Below, piece by piece: positions 44,815 to 54,452 of a DNA stretch of 64,000 nt (position 1 is the first letter of the stretch; every line of letters begins with the position of its first letter). Location of the stretch: contig JAVJOO010000001.1 in assembly GCA_040216735.1 (NCBI GenBank), forward strand, positions 124,001 through 188,000, written 5' to 3'. Made by a program: the position numbers and the translations under genes. Origin of the DNA: Alphaproteobacteria bacterium (GTDB lineage: Bacteria; Pseudomonadota; Alphaproteobacteria; SHVP01). The notes under the pieces were generated by a model. That model ran no database searches. It was not told where the DNA came from and saw only the letters and a list, made by a program, of their open reading frames with translations.

Positions 44815-47800
44815 ATGGGACGCTTTGAAAACCACGAGAGCTTTCGGCAGGCTATGCTCGAAGACCTTCGGAATGAAGTCTTCGGCCCCCAACCTCACGA
44901 TGCCGATGACCGCAAAACGGAATTGCTACAGATTTCACCTCTGCAGCAGTATTCCACCGGCATCCTTTTCCCCCAAAAGACTATTCAGAATGAAATCGAA
45001 GGGTCGGACATTGCTGAGGGCGAGGAAGAAGCGGATGATTCAAGTGAGTTCGGCGACCTCAACGAAAGCGAGGTACAGACATCCCAACGGGGGACTCAAA
45101 CCGATCCTGACACGACCGAGCAAGAAGCTCTGAACCTGTCGAATGAGTTCAGCCCATCCGCCGTCGGCGTCTCGTTTCGGATCAAGGAAGCCGCTCATCT
45201 TGAGGTGAGAGCTTCATTCGGCACCTATGTCGCCGAGTCATACGAGGAACCAAACCCTCGAGCTGGGCTAACCAGCAGCGACGGAAGCCAACAGCCAACG
45301 AGCCGAACCAAGACAGGTTTTCGCCGAATTCATCACGACATTCCGCTGGCCGTCAAAATACCAGATGCGGCAAGGACATTGTCGTTGGATCCGATTGTAG
45401 TTCCCGGCTTAGGGGGCGACTTGACCGTACGGGTAACCGTGCGCCCCAGAGTCGACGGAGTCATGCTGATATCTGTCATGGCAGTGAACGAAAAAAGAGG
45501 AGACGCCCCGACCCCGAGATTTGACGACGCCTTCTACCAGGTCCAACTGTCGATAACAGATGCTGACAACAAATCGATCTTTCTGCCTATCGATTTGGAA
45601 GTTGGAAACACGTCGGACGATGAGCTTTCTTCAATGGAATTGCTGTATCGACACCGCCGAGCCTTCGCATTGGGTCACGGCTGCGCCGGCGACTGGACAA
45701 GGGATGATGCTTTGTCCGAAAGCGGAAGAACAAACAAGATTCTCACCGCTGCACTTCCGAGCTACGAGATCAAACCGATCGTCCCCAGAGAAGAGAGCGT
45801 CTCCACCACAGCATTGCTCCTTTCCATGTCGAAACTTTCGGGCCACGACTGCGACCGACAAGAGATTTTTGGTGGGCTTAGAGCCCTGTCCGATGATTAT
45901 CGGGCTTGGATTCACCTCCGAGAGCAGGATGCTGAGCGATTGCCCAATCGTCTACGCGTCACGGCGGAAAAGCATCTCACAGAATGTCGAAATTGCCTCT
46001 CACGGGTCGAGAGAGGTATCGAAGTTCTTAGTCAAAATGAATCTGCCTTCCTGGCATTTCGCTTGATGAATCGCGCAATGCTCATGCAGCAATATCACAC
46101 CTCAATTAGTGGCAGGCCCAACAACTCTGAATTCCCCGAACTTTCGCCCTCGTACGATTCATTGCCGGATCGGGATCCAAAGTGGCGACCCTTTCAGCTT
46201 GCGTTTGTTCTTATGAACGTGGCCGGCATGACGGACGCGAATGATCCTGATCGCAAGCTGGTCGACCTCATTTGGTTCCCTACGGGCGGCGGTAAGACAG
46301 AAGCTTATCTGGGCCTCGCAGCCTTTACGATTTGTTTTGAGCGACTGGAGGGACGAGGCAAAGGTGTCGTCGCACTTATGCGCTACACCTTGAGGTTATT
46401 GACGGCGCAACAATTTCAGCGTGCTACAGCCTTGATCCTTTGCCTTGATGTCCTACGCCGAGAACGAGCGCTGGATGCCGAACTTGGCTCTGAGGAAATC
46501 TCCATCGGGCTTTGGGTCGGACAAAGCCTGTCTCCGAATCGAAGGGCTGACGCCCGAGCCAAGCTGAAAGCGTTGCAAAGAGATCGCAACGCCGAGAACC
46601 CATTCCAAGTACTTAAGTGTCCGTGGTGCGGAACGCCCTATGTGGGTCAACAAGGACTTGGCTACTATGACTTTCGGATGCCTGGAGGCGAAAAATCAGT
46701 CGGCTTCAAATGTCCCGATCATCGTTGCCGCTTTTCGGCGGAGGAACACAGGCTTCCTGTCTACGTCATAGACGACGATATCTATGAGAAAATGCCGACC
46801 CTTGTTATCGGCACCGTCGACAAATTTGCACAGATCGCTTGGGAACCACGAACGGGTCGCCTCTTCGGCGCCTTCGATGGAGCGCGACCACCCGTACTGG
46901 TTATCCAGGATGAACTACATCTTATTTCTGGCCCACTAGGAACCATTGTCGGTCTGTATGAGACGGCTATCGACCGACTGTGTTCGCGGGACGGCTACAC
47001 ACACAAAGTCGTTGCTTCGACTGCAACCATTAGGCGCGCAAGAGAGCAGTGCGAAAGTCTCTACGATCGAGAGACATTCGAATTCCCCCCTCAAGGAATT
47101 CGCGCCGGAGACTCCTACTTCGCTCTTGAAGACACGACGGCTCCAGGCCGCCTCTACGTCGGCTTTATGGGGACCGGCGTAAAGTCACACCAAACTGCGC
47201 TCGTCCGGGCGTGCTCCCCCCTTCTGCAGAGTGCCTGCGAGCAACCAGAAACGGGCAGCACTGAGCTTTCCGACCCTTACGGCACCCTTGTTTGGTATTT
47301 CAGCTCACTTCGTGAACTGGGGCACGCCGCAACGTTATGCACGGGTGACATCCCCGAGCACCTGAAAGGGCTGTGCCATCGCCGAAGGATTTCCGCGGAC
47401 AAGCGAAGGAAGCGGCTCGAGGTGGTTGAAATGACCAGCCGGCGAACGGCAGACGAAATTCCGGCAATCCTCGATCAACTAAGCCAGCCATGGAATGCTG
47501 ACCTGAAGGGGCAGCGGCCGGTCGATGTCTTGCTGGCCACGAACATGATCGCCGTGGGTGTAGACGTACCTCGCCTTGGGCTTATCTGCATGTCCGGGCA
47601 GCCCAAGAGCAGTTCTGAGTACATTCAGGCCACTAGTCGCGTCGGCCGCAGATATCCGGGCCTTGTCCTCACTGTCTATACCCAAACCAAGAGCCGCGAT
47701 CGAAGTCACTACGAAAGGTTCGTGGCCTATCACCAGAGCATCTACAAGTACGTCGAACCAACCAGCGTGACGCCGTTCTCGCCCCAAGCAAGGGATAGGG

Positions 47801-48189
47801 GCATGAGGGGCGTCCTTATCGCGCTTTCCCGACTAATGGCCGATGTAGAAAAACCGGACCTGATAGACAGACAGGCGGAAAAGGTTGCGCGCGAGATCGA
47901 CTACATCATTAAGAGAGTCGAAGACATCGACGAAGGGGAGGCAAGCGACGCTGAGGCCGAACTGCTTGGGTGGCTAAACGAGTGGAAGCAGTTCCAGCCG
48001 AACGAATTCGGCGCCATGGCCGGAACAGTATCGACAACTACACTCGCCTTCCCATTTGGGGAAGACCGCGATCCAGTTTTCCAACGCGCTTCATGGCCTC
48101 TAATGACATCGATGAGAAACGTCGATGGTACCTGCGAGGGACGAGTGCTCAACACGTACCCAGAACCCAGCCAAGAAGGAGAAGCGTAG
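44815..48189 (+). CDS. drmA: DrmA-like DISARM helicase
   Basis: A 1124-residue superfamily 2 helicase-like protein. Landmarks: a long N-terminal region (to about 480) of unknown fold; Walker A WFPTGGGKTEAYLG with K494; a four-cysteine zinc site inserted afterwards (CPWC and CPDHRC); DELH Walker B at D699-H702; motif III VVASTATIRRA; a C-terminal helicase lobe ending with ATNMIAVGVDVPRLGLI and YIQATSRVGRR (motifs V and VI, residues about 905-950). This layout matches DrmA of DISARM, which acts with DrmB on single-stranded 5' DNA ends. GGGGA lies ahead of the ATG. drmB follows with no gap. Confidence 0.88.
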   Translation: MGRFENHESFRQAMLEDLRNEVFGPQPHDADDRKTELLQISPLQQYSTGILFPQKTIQNEIEGSDIAEGEEEADDSSEFGDLNESEVQTSQRGTQTDPDTTEQEALNLSNEFSPSAVGVSFRIKEAAHLEVRASFGTYVAESYEEPNPRAGLTSSDGSQQPTSRTKTGFRRIHHDIPLAVKIPDAARTLSLDPIVVPGLGGDLTVRVTVRPRVDGVMLISVMAVNEKRGDAPTPRFDDAFYQVQLSITDADNKSIFLPIDLEVGNTSDDELSSMELLYRHRRAFALGHGCAGDWTRDDALSESGRTNKILTAALPSYEIKPIVPREESVSTTALLLSMSKLSGHDCDRQEIFGGLRALSDDYRAWIHLREQDAERLPNRLRVTAEKHLTECRNCLSRVERGIEVLSQNESAFLAFRLMNRAMLMQQYHTSISGRPNNSEFPELSPSYDSLPDRDPKWRPFQLAFVLMNVAGMTDANDPDRKLVDLIWFPTGGGKTEAYLGLAAFTICFERLEGRGKGVVALMRYTLRLLTAQQFQRATALILCLDVLRRERALDAELGSEEISIGLWVGQSLSPNRRADARAKLKALQRDRNAENPFQVLKCPWCGTPYVGQQGLGYYDFRMPGGEKSVGFKCPDHRCRFSAEEHRLPVYVIDDDIYEKMPTLVIGTVDKFAQIAWEPRTGRLFGAFDGARPPVLVIQDELHLISGPLGTIVGLYETAIDRLCSRDGYTHKVVASTATIRRAREQCESLYDRETFEFPPQGIRAGDSYFALEDTTAPGRLYVGFMGTGVKSHQTALVRACSPLLQSACEQPETGSTELSDPYGTLVWYFSSLRELGHAATLCTGDIPEHLKGLCHRRRISADKRRKRLEVVEMTSRRTADEIPAILDQLSQPWNADLKGQRPVDVLLATNMIAVGVDVPRLGLICMSGQPKSSSEYIQATSRVGRRYPGLVLTVYTQTKSRDRSHYERFVAYHQSIYKYVEPTSVTPFSPQARDRGMRGVLIALSRLMADVEKPDLIDRQAEKVAREIDYIIKRVEDIDEGEASDAEAELLGWLNEWKQFQPNEFGAMAGTVSTTTLAFPFGEDRDPVFQRASWPLMTSMRNVDGTCEGRVLNTYPEPSQEGEA

Positions 48190-50103
48190 ATGGCTGGTAG
48201 AGATCAATTTCGACAGTCTCAGGGTGTGGTCCCTTTTGGCGTTGGGGCCATCGTCGACTTTTCCGATGAGTCGCTCATGACGGCTGGCTTGGACGCATGG
48301 CCCTATGAGATACACGATGGAGAATCTCGCGCGGCAATCGCTACATCCACCCAAATTGTTGATGGGCGTCTCGCTAGAAGGCTGTCTGGGGAGCTCGGCC
48401 GTCGTATCGAATTCTTTTTGTCGCCTGCTGAAGCGCCTGAATTTGGGATCGGCAAACCACGGAAGCCAGGAACGGACTTCATGCCATTTGTCCGCTTCCC
48501 CAATTGGCATTTCTGCCCGCGCTGTCGGGTAATGGCCCGCATTCCTTGGAACGCCCCGACTAGGGACAAGACTCTTCGATGTTCGAATCCGCATCGACGG
48601 ATTGAAGGTGACGGCAAGACCTGCGCCGAACTGTATCCAAGCCGAAGACCGCATCTTGCCCCAGTGCGGTTCGTAGCCGCATGCGAGAATGGGCACATCA
48701 TGGATTTTCCCTGGCACGCCTGGGCACACCTCAATGGCGACCAGACGTGTGGAGCAGCGCCGAACGAACTCTACATCTATTCCACGCCAGCCGCTGGTTT
48801 AGCGGGGGTTGTTATCCAGTGTCGCAAATGCAAATCGCGAAACTCCATGGCGCGAGCATTTAGCCGCGATGTCTTAAGGGAGTGCTTCGGCTCAGAGTGT
48901 CCCGGAGAACGCCCTTGGCTCGGACCAAATGCTGGCGTCAACGGATGCCAACATGTGCCACAAACCATTCAGCGCGGCGCCTCAAACGCGTACTTTGCCG
49001 ACGTTTCCAGCTCGATACTAATCCCTCCATACTCCAGCTATGTACAGCAGGTACTCGATCGCCCTGACGTATGGTCAGAGATAGAGGCCCTCCCAATCGT
49101 AAATGGGCGTGTCCATGTGAACAGCCTTCAGGCAAAAGCACGTAATTTTGGGATTGACCCGGACGTTTTCGTTCGGGCCGTTGAAGAGCGTATTCAAGGA
49201 AAGTCAGCGGAGAACGAAGAAACTGGTCTAGTAGATGAGAACCGCTATCGACATGACGAGTACGCGGCTTACCTGGGGTCCCGGCCGCCGAGACAAGAGC
49301 GCCGGGATTTTGACAAGGAAATCTTTGAGGTCGATCTCTACGCGGACTGGTTCAAGAACTACTTCGACCGTGTCGTTCAGGTAACTAAACTTCGTGAGAC
49401 CCGAGTGCTTACAGGCTTTACGCGGTTAGTGCCGCCTGAAGCCAACGACTGCAGCCCAGCCGCTCTTTCGCGTGAGCCCAAAAACTGGCTACCGGCATTC
49501 GAAGTACGCGGGGAGGGCATCTTCTTGGTTTTTAGTGATGCTTCTGTTGAGGCTTGGAAAAAAAACGACGCGATCCAGACGCGGGTTCGCGAGCTAAACA
49601 AGAGGCTTGCGCGGGTGAGGCAAAATCGAAACCTCGAGCCGCGGATCATAGACCCTAAACTGCTCCTGATTCACACCTTCTCACACTTGTTGATCAGGCA
49701 ACTCGCCTTCGAATCGGGCTACGACGCAAGTAGTCTCCGCGAGCGACTGTACGTATCTTCCGACGAAGCGACTCCGATGCACGGGGTCCTGATTTACACC
49801 GCCAGCGGCGATTCGGAGGGCTCGTTGGGTGGCCTCGTACGAGAAGCTGAGCCTGGACGACTTGAGCAAACGGTACGCGCGGCCTTGATCAACGCAAGCA
49901 TCTGTTCGTCTGATCCACTATGCATCGATAGTAACGGCCAAGGCGTGTCGAGCCTCAATCTTGCGGCATGTCACGCATGCGGATTGCTACCCGAGACCAG
50001 CTGTGAAGAAGGGAACCTGCTCCTGGACCGAGGCGCAGTCGTTGGAACTCCAAGTTATCCCGAGATGGGATACTTCCATGAGCTTTCCGCAGGGAAACAA
50101 TAG
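48190..50103 (+). CDS. drmB: DrmB-like DISARM protein (DUF1998)
   Basis: A 637-residue protein that begins one base after the drmA stop. The N-terminus QSQGVVPFGVGAIVDF and the strand CENGHIMDFPWHAW are DrmB-typical. Several cysteine pairs occur (FCPRC, QCRKC, ECFGSEC), probably zinc sites. The C-terminal third is DUF1998: SHLLIRQLAFESGYDASSL, then LIYTASGDSEGSLGGLV, ending in the cysteine cluster ACHACGLLPETSC. In DISARM DrmB forms a stable complex with DrmA that binds DNA; here the pair is kept in the usual order and size. Confidence 0.9.
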   Translation: MAGRDQFRQSQGVVPFGVGAIVDFSDESLMTAGLDAWPYEIHDGESRAAIATSTQIVDGRLARRLSGELGRRIEFFLSPAEAPEFGIGKPRKPGTDFMPFVRFPNWHFCPRCRVMARIPWNAPTRDKTLRCSNPHRRIEGDGKTCAELYPSRRPHLAPVRFVAACENGHIMDFPWHAWAHLNGDQTCGAAPNELYIYSTPAAGLAGVVIQCRKCKSRNSMARAFSRDVLRECFGSECPGERPWLGPNAGVNGCQHVPQTIQRGASNAYFADVSSSILIPPYSSYVQQVLDRPDVWSEIEALPIVNGRVHVNSLQAKARNFGIDPDVFVRAVEERIQGKSAENEETGLVDENRYRHDEYAAYLGSRPPRQERRDFDKEIFEVDLYADWFKNYFDRVVQVTKLRETRVLTGFTRLVPPEANDCSPAALSREPKNWLPAFEVRGEGIFLVFSDASVEAWKKNDAIQTRVRELNKRLARVRQNRNLEPRIIDPKLLLIHTFSHLLIRQLAFESGYDASSLRERLYVSSDEATPMHGVLIYTASGDSEGSLGGLVREAEPGRLEQTVRAALINASICSSDPLCIDSNGQGVSSLNLAACHACGLLPETSCEEGNLLLDRGAVVGTPSYPEMGYFHELSAGKQ

Positions 50104-50111
50104 GGGATGCC

Positions 50112-50654
50112 ATGCTTGTCCAAAACTATGGACTGTTTTGGCGACGAGATCGGATTTTTTGGGGTAGAGGCAAGCGGCGCGGCCACCTAAAGGGCCTTTA
50201 CACCTCAGAACAAACCGGAGATGTCGTTGACTTTCGCGATCAGCAGGGAATCTACGTTCTCTATGACTCGTCTTTTGAGCTCGTATATGTCGGTCAAGCT
50301 GGCTCAGGCGAACGGCAACGCCTTTTCTTGCGCTTGAAGCAACATAGATCTGATCAACTTGCCGACCGTTGGGAACGCTTCTCGTGGTTCGGGATCCGCA
50401 AGGTGAATCAAGACTGCACCTTGAAAGTTGAGAAGAAGACGGTGAAGCCAGCGATCAACGAGGTTTTGAATCATATTGAAGCAATACTCATCGCTTCAGC
50501 CGAGCCCCCTCACAACCGGCAAGGCGGTCGTTTTGGAGAGAACGTGGAACAATATCTGCAGTACCACGATGTCGAAAACATTGGGCCCGGCGTTGACGAC
50601 ATGGTGCGACAGCTGTGGAAAGCGAATAGAGCAACCTCCAGCAAGCCCTCGTGA
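50112..50654 (+). CDS. GIY-YIG nuclease in the place of drmC
   Basis: A 180-residue protein with a GIY-YIG domain: GIY at 46-48, YVG at 59-61, catalytic arginine R74 in the LRLKQH helix, and a metal-binding glutamate E123 in HIEAILI, followed by PPHNRQGG. It begins 8 bases after the drmB stop with a GGGG ribosome site. Canonical DISARM has at this place the phospholipase-D-type nuclease DrmC; no such HxKxxxxD motif is found anywhere in the island. It is therefore likely to be the nuclease subunit of this variant, or an accessory one. Confidence 0.85.
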   Translation: MLVQNYGLFWRRDRIFWGRGKRRGHLKGLYTSEQTGDVVDFRDQQGIYVLYDSSFELVYVGQAGSGERQRLFLRLKQHRSDQLADRWERFSWFGIRKVNQDCTLKVEKKTVKPAINEVLNHIEAILIASAEPPHNRQGGRFGENVEQYLQYHDVENIGPGVDDMVRQLWKANRATSSKPS

Positions 50655-50723
50655 ACCAACCTGAAGCCCGCCAGCTACCGATCGCGATCCATCCGTCAAA
50701 CGTCGCGAAACTAGGCCTGCGCT

Positions 50724-50741
50724 GCTTACCCCACGCTTACC
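50724..50741. repeat. Right pair of GCTTACC repeats (candidate integrase arm sites)
   Basis: GCTTACC occurs at 50724-50730 and 50735-50741, same orientation and 11-base spacing as the pair at 28794-28811. It lies 38 bases inside attR. Conservation of spacing and orientation at both ends argues for a function in recombination. Confidence 0.5.
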
Positions 50742-50779
50742 TGGAGAAGAGCCTCGAATCGAGTTTCCTCTAACCCATT

Positions 50780-50862
<83 letters not shown>

Positions 50863-51016
50863 CCATGGGGCCGGCCACCTAAGACGATGGGGGCCGGTCC
50901 GTCGCGCGTCGTCGCGGTGCGCGGCGGGGCTGCCGCCTTATAAAAGATGCCTATGGGGGTGTCCAGCGGGCCGCGCCCCACGGCGCTGCGATCCCAGGGC
51001 GCTATCGCCGGGCCCG

Positions 51017-51217
51017 TCAGTCGGGCGCGTTGTCGTTGGAAACGACCGCCTCGAGGTCGGCCTCGCTCAGCGGCTCTTCCGCCGGGATCGCGTAGCGCCC
51101 GCCGAGCCAGCGCCCCAGGTCCACATCGGCGCAGCGTTTCGAGCAAAACGGGCGGTAGGCTTGCGCTACCGGTTTGCGACAAATCGGACAGGCGCTGTGG
51201 GAGGTCGTTCGTGCCAT
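51017..51217 (-). CDS. yacG: DNA gyrase inhibitor YacG
   Basis: A 66-residue zinc protein with ligands C10, C13, C25 and C29 (CPIC and FCSKRC), followed by DLGRWLGGRYAIPAEEP, the family signature. It binds the GyrB subunit and inhibits DNA gyrase in E. coli. Located next to tRNA-Phe, in the expected neighbourhood downstream of the RNase G and Maf genes. Confidence 0.92.
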   Translation of the reverse strand: MARTTSHSACPICRKPVAQAYRPFCSKRCADVDLGRWLGGRYAIPAEEPLSEADLEAVVSNDNAPD

Positions 51218-51298
51218 CGTGCGCTCATGGTCGTGACGCTGGGACGCACACCTTATCCGTGGTGCGCGCGACGGCGCAAACCCGGCTCGGGCCGCGCG

Positions 51299-51688
51299 CT
51301 AGGTCAGTTCCGAGCCCGGTGCCCCGGTCGACCAGATGATCCCGATAAAAAGAGTCTTGGCGCGCGGCAACACCAGCAGCGACAGCGCGAGCGCGGCGAG
51401 CGGCCACACCGTCATCGCCAGCCAGGCCGGCCACTGCGTGTTCTGTTCGACCAGCAGCGCCGCCGGCACCACCAGGTGCCCGACCAGCAGGATCGTCAGC
51501 CACGGCCCGGCGTCGTCCGCACGGATATGGCCGAAGCGTTCGGCGCACACCGCGCAGCGCTCCACCGGTTTCAAATAGGCGCGCATCAAACGCCCCTCGC
51601 CACAATTGGGGCAGCGCCCGCGCAGCGCCCGGCGTACCGCCGCACCAAAGCGGGGGCGCAGGGCCGCGTCGTCATGATCGTTGGTCAT
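51299..51688 (-). CDS. DUF983 membrane protein
   Basis: A 129-residue protein of the DUF983 family. A zinc-ribbon-like pair (CPNCGEG near residue 26, ERCAVCAERFGH near residue 43) precedes two transmembrane helices. The family is common in Alphaproteobacteria; its function is unknown. The ATG at 51688 is preferred to the TTG nine bases earlier. Confidence 0.85.
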   Translation of the reverse strand: MTNDHDDAALRPRFGAAVRRALRGRCPNCGEGRLMRAYLKPVERCAVCAERFGHIRADDAGPWLTILLVGHLVVPAALLVEQNTQWPAWLAMTVWPLAALALSLLVLPRAKTLFIGIIWSTGAPGSELT

Positions 51689-51810
51689 GGCCGCCAACCT
51701 GCGCCCAGGTGCACCGGGCGATCAAGCCCGAAACGCGCGGTTGCGCCAGTATGCCGCAACCGCGCCGTAACGATTCAGGCGCAAGCGCGCCGCGGTAACA
51801 CCGTCCCGCC

Positions 51811-52869
51811 CTACTCGCGCCGCTGTTTCTTGCCCCGGACCGCCGCGCGCACCTGCTTGCCGAAGGTCCGGTCATGGGCCCGGCGCTGGGCCATGGTCGC
51901 GCTGTTATGGGCGTCCTCGTCGGCAAGCTTGCGCCAGCGCGCGACCTGCGCCGCCGCCAGGGTTCCATCTGCCAGCGCCGCCGCCACCGCGCAACCGGGC
52001 TCGCCGTCATGGGCGCAGTCGCCGAACTTGCAACGCGCCGCGACATCGGCGATTTCGGCAAACAACTCGTCGATCCCTGCCCGCGCGTCGCCCAATTGCA
52101 GTTCGCGCATTCCCGGCGTGTCGAGCAGCCAGCCGCCGCCCGGCAGGCGGTACAGCATCCGCGCGGTCGTAGTGTGGCGGCCTTTCGCGTCGCCTTCGCG
52201 GATTCCCTTGGTGGCAATCTCGGCGCCGCTCAACGTCGCGACCAACGTCGATTTGCCGACGCCCGACGAGCCGACCAGCGCCACCGTCTGGCCATGCGCG
52301 CACCAGGCAGCGAGCGCGCCCACGGCGCCGGGGTCCCGCGCATCCACCGTCTCCACCATCAGCCCCGCCTGCAACCGCGCCGCGGTCCGCACATAGTCCT
52401 CCGGCGTCTCGGTCAGATCGGCCTTGGTCAGAACGATCACCGGCGTCACCCCGGCATCGGCGGCAAGTGCCAGATAGCGTTCCAGCCGGGCCGGGTTGAA
52501 GTCCTGGTTGCACGACGTGACGATGAACAGCACATCGATATTCGCCGCGATCAGTTGCACCTTGTGCTCGGTCCCCGCGGCAAGGCGTTTGAACAGGCTC
52601 TTGCGCGCGAGCAACCGCACCGCCTCGCCGCTTGCCCGGTCGAGCAACAACCAGTCGCCCACCGTCGCCTGCGCCGTGGCGTCGGCCGCATCGGCGCTGA
52701 ACGGCAGGATGGAGCGCTCGTCGAACCCCACACCGGCGACGACCAGCGCCCCGCGGTGCACCGCCATCACGCGCGCCGGTACCGCTGCGGTATCCGTGCC
52801 GGGTTCAAGTTGCGATTGGAAAAAAGTGTTCCAGCCGAGATCGGCGAGGTCGGCCATCGGTTCTGTCAT
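51811..52869 (-). CDS. rsgA: Ribosome small-subunit GTPase RsgA
   Basis: A 352-residue circularly permuted GTPase that assists late 30S maturation. The G motifs come in permuted order: G4 LTKAD near residue 143, then G1 GSSGVGKST with K206, then G3 DTPGMRE. An N-terminal OB-fold and a C-terminal zinc site (CKFGDCAHDGEPGC) complete the family plan. The frame is open to 53235, but that part is antisense to rng; the ATG at 52869 (or 52857) starts true sequence. Inserted between yacG and rng on the same strand. Confidence 0.92.
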   Translation of the reverse strand: MTEPMADLADLGWNTFFQSQLEPGTDTAAVPARVMAVHRGALVVAGVGFDERSILPFSADAADATAQATVGDWLLLDRASGEAVRLLARKSLFKRLAAGTEHKVQLIAANIDVLFIVTSCNQDFNPARLERYLALAADAGVTPVIVLTKADLTETPEDYVRTAARLQAGLMVETVDARDPGAVGALAAWCAHGQTVALVGSSGVGKSTLVATLSGAEIATKGIREGDAKGRHTTTARMLYRLPGGGWLLDTPGMRELQLGDARAGIDELFAEIADVAARCKFGDCAHDGEPGCAVAAALADGTLAAAQVARWRKLADEDAHNSATMAQRRAHDRTFGKQVRAAVRGKKQRRE

Positions 52870-52970
52870 CGGTCCAGCTCGCGCCTCCGCGCACCGCGCT
52901 GTACAGCGGGCGCCGTTCGCGCGGCCGCTCGCTCGAGGATACACCAATCCATCGTGCGGCGGCTGGGCAG

Positions 52971-54452
52971 CTAAACCCGCACGACCTCGTAGTCGCCCCG
53001 GGCCAAATCGTCGGCACCGACCAGTTCCACGGTGCAGCCGGTGCGTTGCTCTAGCGCCAGCAGCAGCGGTTCGGCCTCTTCGAGATAGTCGATGACCTCT
53101 TCGGCCGCATGCAGTTCGAGGCGCTTGCCGACGTCGCCGCGCACCGCCCGGCCCTCGCGCTCGGCCCGCCACAGCAGCGCGTGCGCCACCGTCTCGACCG
53201 TCGGCACCCGCGCTAGGCCGTCGCACACCAGGCACGTCTCGGTGAACCGCTTGTGCACCGAATCGCGGGTCCGCTTGCGGGTCATTTCCAAGAGGCCGAA
53301 CTCGGAGATCGCGCCCAACCGGACCGGCGCCTTATCGCCCACCAGGTTTTCCTCCAGCGCCGCGATCACCTTGGCTTGGTCGTCCGCCTCGTCCATATGA
53401 ATAAAGTCGATCACGATCAGCCCGCCGATGTCGCGCACCCGCAACTGGCGGGCAATCGCGGCCGCCGCTTCGAGGTTTGTCGCGAGCGCGGTTTCGCGGT
53501 GCGTTCCGGCCTGGGTGAAGCGCCCGGAATTGACGTCGACCGAGGTCAGCGCCTCGGTCCCCTCGATCACGACATGGCCGCCCGAGGGCAGCGCGACCTT
53601 GGGCTCAAGCAGCGCGTCGAGTTGCTCGGCGATACCGTGCGCCTCGAAGATGTCCGCCGCGTCCTTATAGCGCTCGACCGCGCCGGCAAAGTCCGGCAAA
53701 TGGTCGGTGACGAAGGCGCGCGCCGCTTGGCAGGCGGCCTCATCGTCGATCAGCACCGCGCGGGTCGCGGCGTTGACATGATCGCGCAGGAAACGTTCGA
53801 CCGGCCCGAGATCGGTATAGAGCGTGGCCGGCGCGTCGGCGTGCTTGGCTTCCTCGGCAACCTCAGTCCACAGATCCCAAAGACCGGCAATGTCCGCGCC
53901 GAGATCCTCGGCGTCGGCGCCGCGCGCCGCGGTGCGCACGATAAAGCTAGCCTTGAGGTTACGCGCAGCGGCGATCCCGGCGACCGCGTCGCTCAGGCGG
54001 GCGCGCTCGGTCTCGTCTTCGATCCGGCGTGAAATGAAAACGCCCTCCGCGCCTGGCACCAGCACGAGATAGCGGCCCGGCAGCGACACTCGGGTCGACA
54101 GCCGTGCCCCTTTGTCAGCCAACGGCTCCTTGGTCGCCTGGACCAGGATCGCTTGCCCCTCGTGCAGCAGTTCGGCGATCGGCGGGGCGCGGCGCTGGCC
54201 GTCTTCCTCGCGCCAATCGTGCGGGCGCGCGTCCCAGGCCGACAGGAACCCGGCGCGTTCGGTGCCGATGTCGACGAAGGCCGCTTCCATCCCCGGCACC
54301 ACCGACGTCACCCGCCCCAAATAGATCGCACCGACGCCGGTATCGTCGCCGCCCTGGCGGCGGTCGACGACCAGATGCGACAGGCCGCGGTCGTCGGCGG
54401 TAGCGATACGCACCTCGCCGATGCCGACATTCACAAGAATCGTTTCAGCCAT
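52971..54452 (-). CDS. rng: Ribonuclease G (RNase E/G family)
   Basis: A 493-residue endoribonuclease of the E/G family. The N-terminal S1 domain holds [23 protein letters not shown] near residue 40; the 5' sensor and catalytic core include [14 protein letters not shown] with the metal-binding aspartate, and [22 protein letters not shown] zinc-link CLVCDG follows. Length fits RNase G rather than the longer RNase E. The ATG at 54452 overlaps the maf stop by 8 bases; the longer frame is rejected. Confidence 0.92.
   Translation of the reverse strand: MAETILVNVGIGEVRIATADDRGLSHLVVDRRQGGDDTGVGAIYLGRVTSVVPGMEAAFVDIGTERAGFLSAWDARPHDWREEDGQRRAPPIAELLHEGQAILVQATKEPLADKGARLSTRVSLPGRYLVLVPGAEGVFISRRIEDETERARLSDAVAGIAAARNLKASFIVRTAARGADAEDLGADIAGLWDLWTEVAEEAKHADAPATLYTDLGPVERFLRDHVNAATRAVLIDDEAACQAARAFVTDHLPDFAGAVERYKDAADIFEAHGIAEQLDALLEPKVALPSGGHVVIEGTEALTSVDVNSGRFTQAGTHRETALATNLEAAAAIARQLRVRDIGGLIVIDFIHMDEADDQAKVIAALEENLVGDKAPVRLGAISEFGLLEMTRKRTRDSVHKRFTETCLVCDGLARVPTVETVAHALLWRAEREGRAVRGDVGKRLELHAAEEVIDYLEEAEPLLLALEQRTGCTVELVGADDLARGDYEVVRV

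Larger units (their letters stand above)
33077..50654. other. DISARM-like defence locus with phosphorelay-like and Vsr components
   Basis: Two divergent operons share one control region (39492-39754). Leftward: C5 methyltransferase, double GHKL ATPase, receiver protein. Rightward: DrmE-position protein, NERD helicase, DrmA, DrmB, GIY-YIG nuclease. A convergent vsr closes the left arm. Overlaps or gaps under 10 bases join genes within each arm. DrmA-DrmB plus a C5 methylase identify class 2 DISARM; the GHKL-receiver pair, NERD helicase, GIY-YIG and Vsr are additions or replacements. Confidence 0.8.

Noticed and set aside
28672-50779. Prophage or integrative conjugative element
   Set aside because: No capsid, tail, terminase, relaxase or type IV secretion genes are visible; only integrase and small accessory genes accompany the defence locus.
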